Shown here in pieces: positions 44,761 to 53,515 of a stretch of 64,000 nt of DNA (position 1 is the first letter of the stretch; each line of letters opens with the position of its first letter). The translations under genes and the position numbers were made by a program. The notes beneath the pieces were generated by a model that saw only the letters and a list, made by a program, of their open reading frames with translations, made no database searches and was not told where the DNA came from. Source of the DNA: Actinomycetes bacterium (GTDB taxonomy: Bacteria; Actinomycetota; Thermoleophilia; Solirubrobacterales; Solirubrobacteraceae); assembly GCA_021784895.1 (NCBI GenBank), contig JAJYHG010000251.1, forward strand, positions 1 to 64,000, written 5' to 3'.

Positions 44761-45929
44761 CGATTCCAGTCCGGGGCGCCGGCGTTGCGGGCGAGCACCC
44801 GGATCAGGCCACCGTTGTAGGGGACACTCACCACGTTGCCCAAGCTCTCACCCTCGACACCCCCGATCTCCCCGAGGATCGTGCTGCCGTCGGCTGACAG
44901 TGCGGTGCCGACGACGTTCCCGGGCACGGTGCGCTCCGCGCCGGTGCGCACGTTCACAGTGACCGCATAGCTGGTGTCGGTGCCGGTGAACTCAGCCAGC
45001 AGCCGTCGGCCGCTGGCCGACCATGCGGTGGGTTGGAGCCCGGTCATCAGCGGCACGATCGCGGGATTGATGTGCGTGTAGGTCAGCCGCCGCAGGTGCC
45101 GGCCCTCCGGGTTGATCAGGTACAGCTCCTGCGAAAGCGTGGCGCGGGTCCCTGAAATCCGGCGGGCGAACACGATCCGCCCGCCCGGCCCCCACAGCGG
45201 GTCAAGCGCACGCTGATCGTGCGTGACCACAAATGGTGCGCCGCCAGCGACAGCGACGCGGTACAGATCGCCGTACGGCACCGTCTTCTGGCTGCTCGCG
45301 AGCGCGTATACCAGTTGCCCGCCGTCCGGGGCGAAGCTCAGCCCGCCAAAGCACCCGGAGCAGCCGGTCGCGATCGTGCGCTGCACGCCGGTCTGCAGAT
45401 CGATCACCACCAGTCGCTCACGACCGCCCGGGGTGCCCAGCACCGCCGCGATCGTGCGCGAGTCCGGCGAGAAGGAGAACGGCCACTGCAGGCCGTGCGC
45501 GAGCGTCCGCGGTCGCCCGCCCCCAGCTGCGGGCATGAGCATCAGATCCTGCTCGCATGAGGACCCGTGGCAGCGGCTTCTGTAGGCGATCAGCCGCCCG
45601 TCGGCGGAGATCTGCGGGTCCTCGCCGGCCGCGACCCGGCGCGCGCTGGCGCCGTCGGCTGCCGCCACCCACACCGACGTGCTGCGCAAGCCGCGCGAAA
45701 ACACGAGCGCGCCGAGCGCGCGTGTCGCGGTGAGCGCGCGTGTCGCCGCGCGCGCGGCCGAGGGCGATCCGGCACGAGCGCCCGTCCGGCCCGGCGGACG
45801 GGCGGCCGAGGTCCCCGGCCAGGCGAGGACGCCCGCGACCACGGCCGCCAGGATCAAGCTGGCATGGCTGCGCATCGCCCGCACCAGCCGCGGGATCCGG
45901 GCGCGACCAGTTGCAGCATCCCGGTTCAC
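44757..45929 (-). CDS. Secreted TolB/WD40-like beta-propeller protein
   Basis: Signal peptide; PQISADGRLIAYRSRCHG, WPFSFSPDSRTIAAVLGTPGG, GLSFAPDGGQLVYAL, DPLWGPGGRIVFAR. Confidence 0.85.
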   Translation of the reverse strand: MNRDAATGRARIPRLVRAMRSHASLILAAVVAGVLAWPGTSAARPPGRTGARAGSPSAARAATRALTATRALGALVFSRGLRSTSVWVAAADGASARRVAAGEDPQISADGRLIAYRSRCHGSSCEQDLMLMPAAGGGRPRTLAHGLQWPFSFSPDSRTIAAVLGTPGGRERLVVIDLQTGVQRTIATGCSGCFGGLSFAPDGGQLVYALASSQKTVPYGDLYRVAVAGGAPFVVTHDQRALDPLWGPGGRIVFARRISGTRATLSQELYLINPEGRHLRRLTYTHINPAIVPLMTGLQPTAWSASGRRLLAEFTGTDTSYAVTVNVRTGAERTVPGNVVGTALSADGSTILGEIGGVEGESLGNVVSVPYNGGLIRVLARNAGAPDWNR

Positions 45930-45939
45930 GCCGGCCGCC

Positions 45940-48165
45940 TCAGAGGCGAGTCAGGATCGTGCCGCCGCTCCCCACCGCGACGCACAGCTGCCGCCTCGGG
46001 TAAGAGACGTTCGGGCAGCTGATTGCCTGCAGGCCGCTCGTCACGCCCGAGGGCTCGCGCACCCAGCTCGCTCCGCCGTTACCGGTGCGAACGATCAGGC
46101 CATGGTCCCCGACCGCCCAGGCGTCGCCCGTGGGCGGCGCGCCGCGGAGCACCGCCACCCCGCGCAACGCCGGCAGGGTGCCATTTGGGGGTGAGCTGGG
46201 AGGCGTCCACCTGCTGCCGCTGGTCACTGTCATGTAGATCCGCTGGTGAGCAGTCGAGTTGTCGGTGCCGACCGCGATGCAGTGGCCGTGGCCGGCGATC
46301 CGCGCCGGGGTGCATGCGATCGCGGTGAAGTAGCCCGAGCCGAGGCTGAGCTGCGAAAACCACAGCCGTGAGCGGTAGTCAAACTGGGCGACGATGTCGC
46401 CTCCGCCACCGACCGCCCAGTGCTCATCGGGCGAAGCGAGGGCCACCCCGTTCAGGCACGCGTTCGTGGTGCCGGCGCAGGTGCCGCTCGTACCGTGGAC
46501 GGTGAACAGCGTCCAGCTTGCGCTCGTCACGCTGCCGATCGCGGCAACGCCGGACCCCACTGCCCAGCAGCGCGTTCCTCGCGGCTGGCAGGTGACCGCG
46601 TTGAAGCCAAGCCTTGTCGCTGGGCGGGTGGAGATCCTGGTCCAGTGGGCGCCGCCGCTGCCGGTGGTAAGGATCGTCCCGCCCGCACCGACTGCGAGGC
46701 CGCGCGATGGCCCGACGAAGGCGACGCCGCGCAGCCTGGCGAGCGTCCCCGAGTGCTGCGCGCGCCAGACCGAGCTGCCGTTGTGTGACACGACGATCGT
46801 GCCGCGCGCCCCGACCGCCCAGCAATCGGCGCTCACCCCGCCCGCCGCGGTTCTGGCGGGCACACACGAGACGCCGTCGAGGGCCTGGCGCGTGCCGGAG
46901 TGCCGCTTCACCCACGCCAGCACCGTGTAGGTGATCTGGGCCGTGGCCGTCTGCCCATCCTTGGATGTGGCGGTCACGGTGTAGGTGAGCACGCCGCCGG
47001 TTGAGGTGTCCAGGTGGCCGCTTCCGCCGCTCACGGTGTTGGTGCCGTTGCTGTCGTCGCACGACCGCAGCCCGGGGCCGCCGGCGCCCTCGGCGCAGCT
47101 GAAGCTCGTCGCCACCGACTGGCCGAGCGTGTACAACCCGCCCGAGGCTGGTGAGGAGATCGAAGCCGTGGGCGGGGCCGTCACGGGCGTGATCGTGACC
47201 GATGGCGTTCCGCTCGTGTCGGTGCTGGTCGAGCCTGATGTCGCCGCTGACTCGATGAAGCTCGACCCGGCGCCACCGCCGCCACCGCCGGCGCTGTGGG
47301 CCGAGGCGTCGACGCCACCGCCACCACCGCCGCCACCGCCGAAATAGCCGCCGCCACCACCGCCGCCACCGCCCCCGGTCGCGCTCGCGCCACCGCCGCC
47401 ACCGCCACCGCCGGCCTGCGCTCCGGGCAACCCTGCCAGGCCTGAGATCCCGCCCGCGCCGCCGCCGCCGGCGAAGCCTGCAGTACCCGTGGCGCCGGCG
47501 CTGGCCGGTCCGCCGCCACCGCCGCCGGTGGCAGAGCCGTTCGGGACGCCCTGGCCGCCCGACTGGGGAAACATGCCTGCGTACCCGCCGCCACCGCAGT
47601 AGAGCATCGGACCCTGGCAGTTGCTGGACTGACCAGAGCCGGCGCCGCCCGCGCCGCCACCGCCGGCCGCGACCAGCAGCCGCGATCCGAGCGTGCCGCT
47701 GGTCTCACCCGGGCATGAGGGCGCGCATGACACCGTGCGCACGTCAGATGCCCCACCGCCGCTACCGCCAAGCGTCCCGCCAGTACCACCCGCGCCGCCG
47801 CCGTTGAAGCCGCCCGCGCCGCCGCTGCCGGTCCCGCCAACCTCCACGTACAGCGTCTGTCCCGCGGTGACTGGCACGATCGCGCCCACCACGGCCCCGA
47901 AGCCGCCACCCGCGCTGGACACGCTCTGCCCCGGCGCGCCCACCGCGACGACCCGCGCCTGCGTCACGCCCGCTGGCACCGTGTAGCACTGCTCGCTGCC
48001 AGTCGCAGTGAAATGCGCCGTCCCGGTCAGACACGACAAGGACGCCCCCGCCTGCTGCGCCAGCGCCACCCACAGCACCAACAGCGCTGCTGCGGCAGCC
48101 CCCAGGGCCAGCGGCAAGCGGCGCCGGCGCGGCCTGCGCAAACGCGAGCCGGCGCGGGTGGTCAT
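45940..48165 (-). CDS. Secreted Gly-rich domain protein with C-terminal seven-blade Ycf48/BNR-like propeller
   Basis: Signal peptide; long GGGGG tracts; blades such as LRGVAFVGPSRGLAVGAGGTILTTGSGGAHW and LRGVAVLRGAPPTGDAWAVGDHGLIVRTGNGGASW. Confidence 0.85.
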   Translation of the reverse strand: MTTRAGSRLRRPRRRRLPLALGAAAAALLVLWVALAQQAGASLSCLTGTAHFTATGSEQCYTVPAGVTQARVVAVGAPGQSVSSAGGGFGAVVGAIVPVTAGQTLYVEVGGTGSGGAGGFNGGGAGGTGGTLGGSGGGASDVRTVSCAPSCPGETSGTLGSRLLVAAGGGGAGGAGSGQSSNCQGPMLYCGGGGYAGMFPQSGGQGVPNGSATGGGGGGPASAGATGTAGFAGGGGAGGISGLAGLPGAQAGGGGGGGGASATGGGGGGGGGGYFGGGGGGGGGVDASAHSAGGGGGGAGSSFIESAATSGSTSTDTSGTPSVTITPVTAPPTASISSPASGGLYTLGQSVATSFSCAEGAGGPGLRSCDDSNGTNTVSGGSGHLDTSTGGVLTYTVTATSKDGQTATAQITYTVLAWVKRHSGTRQALDGVSCVPARTAAGGVSADCWAVGARGTIVVSHNGSSVWRAQHSGTLARLRGVAFVGPSRGLAVGAGGTILTTGSGGAHWTRISTRPATRLGFNAVTCQPRGTRCWAVGSGVAAIGSVTSASWTLFTVHGTSGTCAGTTNACLNGVALASPDEHWAVGGGGDIVAQFDYRSRLWFSQLSLGSGYFTAIACTPARIAGHGHCIAVGTDNSTAHQRIYMTVTSGSRWTPPSSPPNGTLPALRGVAVLRGAPPTGDAWAVGDHGLIVRTGNGGASWVREPSGVTSGLQAISCPNVSYPRRQLCVAVGSGGTILTRL
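47260..47480. repeat. Imperfect GCC/ACC trinucleotide repeat tract encoding poly-Gly
   Basis: ccaccgccgccaccgcc... runs within the Gly-rich gene. Confidence 0.7.
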
Positions 48166-48803
48166 GGCGCCAGGGCCCTCGGCGGCCGCGGCGGCCGGCC
48201 CGAGATGAGAATCAGGTGATGACCGTTCCAGCCGTAGACATAGCTATCTGTCCCGGCGCTCCCGAACTGGTAGCAGAAGGCATTCCCAGACGGGTTGACC
48301 GCATAGCGGACAGCGAACCGCCGCGGGCCCGCAGCGGTGACAGCTCGGAAGAGGTATGCGACTGCTGCGTGGGGAGCGAGCCGCCCGGTCGTCGCGATCA
48401 GCCGCTCCACATCGAAGAAGTACACGACGCCGAGCCCGCACGAATCCCCGGCCGTCTTGCGCACGTCGATCGCGTACAACAGCCCGCCGCGCCCGTTCGC
48501 CGTCCACGCGGTCGCGCCGAACGGGCAGCCATGCAGCGCGAACGCCCGGCAATCCATCATGATGCGGCTCACGACGGCCCTGTCGTGGCCCACCACGCGC
48601 TGGCTGGGATCAAGCCGCGCGCTCGCCGAGCGCGCGGCGGCCCCGGCCGATGCGCTCACCGCCAGGCACACACCCAGGCAGATCGCGGCCGAGGCGACAC
48701 CCGAGGCCCGCAAGCGCCATGAAGTTGGGGGGACGCCGACTCGCTTCGGCTTCGCGCGTGGGCGTCTCCTCCATCGGGTGCGGTGCCGCGGAGGCGAGTT
48801 CAT
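48162..48803 (-). CDS. Hypothetical secreted protein
   Basis: 213 aa with N-terminal hydrophobic segment; 4-nt overlap with the Gly-rich gene. Confidence 0.7.
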   Translation of the reverse strand: MNSPPRHRTRWRRRPRAKPKRVGVPPTSWRLRASGVASAAICLGVCLAVSASAGAAARSASARLDPSQRVVGHDRAVVSRIMMDCRAFALHGCPFGATAWTANGRGGLLYAIDVRKTAGDSCGLGVVYFFDVERLIATTGRLAPHAAVAYLFRAVTAAGPRRFAVRYAVNPSGNAFCYQFGSAGTDSYVYGWNGHHLILISGRPPRPPRALAP

Positions 48804-48959
48804 CGGTTCGCTCGGATGACGCTGTCGCTGTAGCGTGAGGCGTAGTCTGGCGTGCGTGCTCGATCAAGTCAAACTTTCGGTGGCCGCTCGGCACTAGCCA
48901 CAGACGCGCTGGACGCAATGGCCAAGAAATCTCGAGCGCACTCCAAGCGCCATCCTCGG

Positions 48960-49151
48960 TCGCGACCTCGGGGTCGGCCCGGCCGGTTTGTTGCCTCGAC
49001 CCAGCGCTGCTCAAGCTGCGGCGAGCAGACCGGCCCCAAGGGACTCACGGAGTTTCACGTCTGCCGGTGGGAGTGCTCGTGCGGGACGGTCCATGGCCGG
49101 GATGTGAACGCCGCCCGCAACATCCTGGATCAAGGTCTCAAAGACCCATGA
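48960..49151 (+). pseudogene. C-terminal zinc-ribbon/RuvC remnant of an IS200/IS605-family TnpB
   Basis: GRPGRFVASTQRCSSCGEQTGPKGLTEFHVCRWECSCGTVHGRDVNAARNILDQGLKDP*, Cys pairs plus HGRDVNAARNIL motif. Confidence 0.85.
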
Positions 49152-49182
49152 CCGCCCCGAGATGACCGCCCCGAGCGAACCG

Positions 49183-49323
49183 AGAATCCCCGGCGTTCAT
49201 GGCAGGGTCAGTCAAATAGATGACCTCGGCCTGGCGATGTACTGCGGCTTCGGCCGCCAGCCTGGCCAGGACGGCGACGAGACGCTGCGCGAGCACGCGC
49301 GCGTGATCGGCTCGCTCTCATGA
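49183..49323 (+). pseudogene. C-terminal fragment of a truncated gene, ATGA-coupled to the next CDS
   Basis: RIPGVHGRVSQIDDLGLAMYCGFGRQPGQDGDETLREHARVIGSLS*, no start codon context, stop overlaps the next ATG. Confidence 0.5.
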
Positions 49324-49766
49324 GCCGCGCCGATCTCGTCCGCCAGGTCCACGCCGCGATCGCAGGCGGCGACTACGACACCTTCGCGCAGCTGCTTGAC
49401 CCAGACGTGCGCTGGCACGCGGGCAGCCCGCAGGACGGCTGCCAGAACCGCAAGCAGGTGCTCGCTTGGGTCCGCCGCGCAGGACGGTCAGGACAGCCCC
49501 TGCCGGCGATCGTCGACGTGGTCGAGGCGGGTGACCACCTGGTGGTGGTGCTTGAGCCTCCGGCGAGCGCCGAGGAGCCCGACCCGCCGCGCACCGCGAA
49601 CCTCACGACCATCCGTGACGGTCTGGTGACCGAGATGGTCCACTACGACACTGCCGAGGCTGCACTCGCGGCCCTGGCCGCGCTGGGAGAGCGCAGCCTG
49701 GCGGCCAGCTCCGCGAGCGCGAGCGAGCCGCCGATCGCGAGCAGCGGCACCGCCGGCAGCAGGTAG
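49320..49766 (+). CDS. NTF2/SnoaL-like fold protein
   Basis: LVRQVHAAIAGGDYDTFAQLLDPDVRWHAGSPQDGCQNRKQVLAWVRRA. Confidence 0.7.
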   Translation: MSRADLVRQVHAAIAGGDYDTFAQLLDPDVRWHAGSPQDGCQNRKQVLAWVRRAGRSGQPLPAIVDVVEAGDHLVVVLEPPASAEEPDPPRTANLTTIRDGLVTEMVHYDTAEAALAALAALGERSLAASSASASEPPIASSGTAGSR

Positions 49767-51136
49767 CGGATGCCAAAGCCGGCGGTGGCGGCGGTGCCGA
49801 GCAGCAACAACAGCCCGCCGCCCGAGAACAGGAAGATCTCGCGCCGCCAGCGCCTGGCGAGCGCAAACCCGAGCACCGAGGCCACCGCGAGCAGGGCGAG
49901 CAGCGCCCGCGGCACGTGGACCAGACGGCGGTAGGCGCGCACCAGTCCCGCCGGTGCCTGCACGTGCAGCACCAGGCCGGGGAGGTCCGCGTGCTGTGCC
50001 ACGGATGCGTGCGCCTCGGCGGCCGCCGTGCGCGGCAGCGCGGTGGCGCTGATCGCGTTCGCGTACGGCGTCACCCCGGGGGTGAGGTAGTCAAGGAAGT
50101 CGCCCAGGGTGGCGTCCGCATAGGCGAGCGGGTGGGCCAGCATCATCGTCTCAGCGAACGAGCTGAGCACGCGGTTGGTGGGCGCGACCTGCCCCAGGCT
50201 CTGGGTGTCGGGGTGAAAGAGCCGCTGCGCTGGTGACGGCTCCCAGATGTACCAGTCGGGGGCCGTGGGGTGGCTTGCGCGCTGGGCGCTCGTCTCGCAC
50301 AGGCGCTGCTCGAGCCGGCTGAGCTGCACGCCGCTGCAGTCGGCAAAGCCGGCCACCCGCCCGTAGAGCACCCAGCCGGAGGTCGCGGTCAGGCCAAAGA
50401 CCCGGTAGCGCGCGTCGACCAGGGCGCTGTAGGCGAGCAGCGGCAGCGCCGCTCCGAGCGTGAACGCCAGAATCGCCCGCCATCCGGTCCGCGTCCAGAT
50501 CAGGTAGAGCAGGAACACCGGGAAGGTGAATGGCATCGCCTCGCGCACCAGCGCGGCGAAGGCCAGCACCAGGCCGGCCAGCAGCGACCGCCTGGTCCAG
50601 GCACGGCAAGCAAGCGGCGACCGGTCACCGGCCAGCTGCGGCCAGGCGACGATCAGCGCTGCGGCCAGGAGCAGCGCCGTGAAGAAGGTGTCTGACATCA
50701 CGTACTGCTCGAGCGTCACGGTGAAGCCGTCGAGCAGCACCAGCGCCGCGGCGGCCGCGGCTGCCCAGCGGGGCAGCCGCGCGCGGTAAAGCGCCGCGTA
50801 GATCGCGACGCCCACGGTGATCGCCGCCAGGTGCTGGAAGGCGACCAGCTCGGCGAGGCTGCGGCCGGGCAGCGTGAGCAGCTTCACCAGCAGCGGGTAG
50901 CCGGCTGGGTGCTGGCTCGGCAGTGCGACGAAGCCGCCAGAGAGGCCGGCGGCGATGTAGCCCCAGGAGTCGGGGAAGAGCAGCGCCGGTGGGTAGGCGG
51001 CCATCGTCAGGGCACGGATCGTGGCGCCGGCCAGCACCAGCACCGCGATCGGCCAGTGGGTGGCCAGCCGCCCCGGCCATGCTCCCCGCCGGGGATGCGC
51101 AGAGGGCTGCGTGGTCCGGCGCTCGGCGATCACCAT
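49643..51136 (-). CDS. Multipass membrane protein, ArnT/PMT-like glycosyltransferase-type
   Basis: GATIRALTMAAYPPALLFPDSWGYIAAGLSGGFVALPSQHPAGYPLLVKLL; many TM segments; start refined to 51136. Confidence 0.75.
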   Translation of the reverse strand: MVIAERRTTQPSAHPRRGAWPGRLATHWPIAVLVLAGATIRALTMAAYPPALLFPDSWGYIAAGLSGGFVALPSQHPAGYPLLVKLLTLPGRSLAELVAFQHLAAITVGVAIYAALYRARLPRWAAAAAAALVLLDGFTVTLEQYVMSDTFFTALLLAAALIVAWPQLAGDRSPLACRAWTRRSLLAGLVLAFAALVREAMPFTFPVFLLYLIWTRTGWRAILAFTLGAALPLLAYSALVDARYRVFGLTATSGWVLYGRVAGFADCSGVQLSRLEQRLCETSAQRASHPTAPDWYIWEPSPAQRLFHPDTQSLGQVAPTNRVLSSFAETMMLAHPLAYADATLGDFLDYLTPGVTPYANAISATALPRTAAAEAHASVAQHADLPGLVLHVQAPAGLVRAYRRLVHVPRALLALLAVASVLGFALARRWRREIFLFSGGGLLLLLGTAATAGFGIRYLLPAVPLLAIGGSLALAELAARLRSPSAARAASAASAVS

Positions 51137-51239
51137 CGCGCAGAACTCTAAACGCCCAGCCAGCTTTCGCTCAAGCCGCCACGGGCTCGAATAGGATTGC
51201 CCGTGCATGCCCGATCTGCTGCCGTGCTGGGGGGGATAG

Positions 51240-53093
51240 GTGCGCCGGCTGCGCTGGCGCCGTCGGCGCCGGCTGCTGCTGGCGCTGGTCGCCGTGCTCG
51301 CGGCGGGCGTGGGCATCCTCTCCTACGCGACCGGCGCCCTGCACCGCACCGAGCTGCAGACCCTCGACGCCCGCTACCAGGTGCGGGGCACGAACCGCTC
51401 GCTGCTCAAGCGCTTCCTGGTGGTCGGGATCGACACGCCCACGCTCAGCTTCTTCGCCACGGCCAGGGCTGAGCGCGACCACTACGCCGCCAACTGGCCG
51501 TTCCCGCGCCGCTACGACGCACGCGTGGTTGACAACCTGGTCAGGGCAGGCGCGGCGCACATCGCGATCGACCTGCAGTTCTCGCAGCCGACCGATATCC
51601 GTGATGACTATGCGCTGGCGGAGTCGCTCGCGCACGCCAGGCACGTGGTGCTCGCGACCACGGCGGTGGGACCACACGGCTCGACCGACATCCTCGGCGG
51701 CAACGCCAACCTGCGGCGTTTCGGTGATGCCGTGGCCGCCGACGCCAGCGTCCTGACCGACGCCACCGGGATCATCTCGACGACCCAGTACTCCTACCAG
51801 GGCCTGGAGACGTTCCCAGCCGCGATCGCTGCGCGGGCGCTGGGGCGGCCGGTCTTGCCGGGCCTGTTCGGGGGCGCAACGCGGGCCGTGCCGATCGACT
51901 ACGCCGGGCCGCCTGGCACCGCGCCCTACGTCAGCTACTGGCGCGTCTTCAGTGGCCACTTCCCGGCGTCGCAGGTGCGCGGGCGGACGGTGATCATCGG
52001 CGGTACCGCGCCGGTCCTGCAGGACCGGCACGCAACGCCGATGGGGCACGGGCTGATGTCGGGCACGGAGATTGTCGCCAACGCCGCTGCCACCGTGCTG
52101 CACGGGATTCCGCTGCGAGACGCCCCCGGCTGGGTGAACCTGCTGCTGATCCTCGCGCTCGGTTCGGTTGTGCCGGCGCTCGGCCTGCGTGGCTGGGCGC
52201 TACGGGCACTCGGCGCCGGGCTGGTCGTGGGCGTTCTCTACGCGGCTGTGTCGCAGTTGACGTTTGACTCCGGGCGGATCGTCGCGGTCGTTGACCCGGA
52301 GCTCGCGCTGCTGCTCTCGAGCTTCGGCACGCTGGCCGTCACCTACCTGAGCGAGGCGTTTGAGCGCCAGCACGCACGCTCGACCTTCGCGCGCTTCGTG
52401 CCCCCCGGGGTCGTGGATCAGGTGCTCTCGAGCACCGACGACGATCTGCGCCTGGCCGGTGTCGAGCGCGTCTGCACGGTCATGTTCAGTGACCTGCGCG
52501 GGTTCACCAAGTTCTCTGAGTCTCAGCCCGTGGACAGGGTGATCGCGGTCGTCAACCACTACCTCAACGAGATGACAGAGGCGATCCTCGCCGCCGGCGG
52601 TACGCTGATCGCCTACATGGGGGATGGCATCATGGCGGTGTTCGGGGCGCCGCTGGAGCAGGACGACCACGCCGACCGGGCGCTGCGCGCTGCGCGCGAG
52701 ATGATCGGCCCGCGGCTTGCTTCTTTCAACGCCTGGCTGGCCGATCAGGGTTACCAATCCGGCTTCCGGATGGGAGTCGGGCTCAACACCGGCCCGGTGA
52801 TGTGCGGCAACGTCGGCGCCGAGCAGCGCGTGGAGTACACGGCGATCGGTGACACGACCAACACCGCCTCGCGCCTGGAGGGCATGACCAAGAACACCGA
52901 CCACATGCTGTTTGTCGCCGAAGCGACCCGGGCGGCCCTGCAGGCCGTGCCCGACGACCTGACGTTCGTCGACGAGTTCGAGGTCCGCGGCCGGCAGGCC
53001 AAGATGCGCATCTTCTCGATCCCGGACCCGTCCGGGGGCCTGGCGCTAAACGCTGAGACGGCGCCTGCCGATCGCAGGATCGAGGCAACCTAG
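51240..53093 (+). CDS. CHASE2-domain adenylate/guanylate cyclase
   Basis: N-terminal CHASE2 region, three TM helices, class III cyclase CTVMFSDLRGFTKFSESQP...GDGIMAVFGAPLEQDDHADRAL...AIGDTTNTASRLEG. Confidence 0.92.
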   Translation: MRRLRWRRRRRLLLALVAVLAAGVGILSYATGALHRTELQTLDARYQVRGTNRSLLKRFLVVGIDTPTLSFFATARAERDHYAANWPFPRRYDARVVDNLVRAGAAHIAIDLQFSQPTDIRDDYALAESLAHARHVVLATTAVGPHGSTDILGGNANLRRFGDAVAADASVLTDATGIISTTQYSYQGLETFPAAIAARALGRPVLPGLFGGATRAVPIDYAGPPGTAPYVSYWRVFSGHFPASQVRGRTVIIGGTAPVLQDRHATPMGHGLMSGTEIVANAAATVLHGIPLRDAPGWVNLLLILALGSVVPALGLRGWALRALGAGLVVGVLYAAVSQLTFDSGRIVAVVDPELALLLSSFGTLAVTYLSEAFERQHARSTFARFVPPGVVDQVLSSTDDDLRLAGVERVCTVMFSDLRGFTKFSESQPVDRVIAVVNHYLNEMTEAILAAGGTLIAYMGDGIMAVFGAPLEQDDHADRALRAAREMIGPRLASFNAWLADQGYQSGFRMGVGLNTGPVMCGNVGAEQRVEYTAIGDTTNTASRLEGMTKNTDHMLFVAEATRAALQAVPDDLTFVDEFEVRGRQAKMRIFSIPDPSGGLALNAETAPADRRIEAT

Positions 53094-53492
53094 GTGACCT
53101 GGCCCGCCGTCTTCATCGTCTTCTTCGTCAGCCATCAGCTGGGTGACTACGTCCTGCAGACCGATTGGCAGGCGACGCACAAGCGTGGCGGGCTCGGCCG
53201 GGATCCGCGGGCACGCCGGGCGCTGTTCAGCCACACCTTCACCTACACAACTGGCTATGTCCCGGCCTTCATCTGGATTGCGGGGCGCATGGGGTGGGGC
53301 ACGCTGGTGATCGCGGCCGCGGTGGCACTGCCACACCTGATCCAGGACGATGGGCGGCTGTTGCTTTCCTACCTGCGGCGCGTGAAGCGCATGGACCCGG
53401 TCGCCAACCACGTCGTCGCCGCGCTCGTCGACCAGGCGCTGCACATGATCGCGCTGTTTGGTGCGGCGCTGCTGGTCAGCGCCATGCGCTGA
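53094..53492 (+). CDS. DUF3307-like membrane protein
   Basis: VFIVFFVSHQLGDYVLQTDWQATHKRGG...HLIQDDGRLL...VDQALHMIALF; GTG start immediately after the cyclase stop. Confidence 0.75.
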   Translation: MTWPAVFIVFFVSHQLGDYVLQTDWQATHKRGGLGRDPRARRALFSHTFTYTTGYVPAFIWIAGRMGWGTLVIAAAVALPHLIQDDGRLLLSYLRRVKRMDPVANHVVAALVDQALHMIALFGAALLVSAMR

Positions 53493-53515
53493 AGCCGGCC
53501 GTCCGGCGGCGTCCG

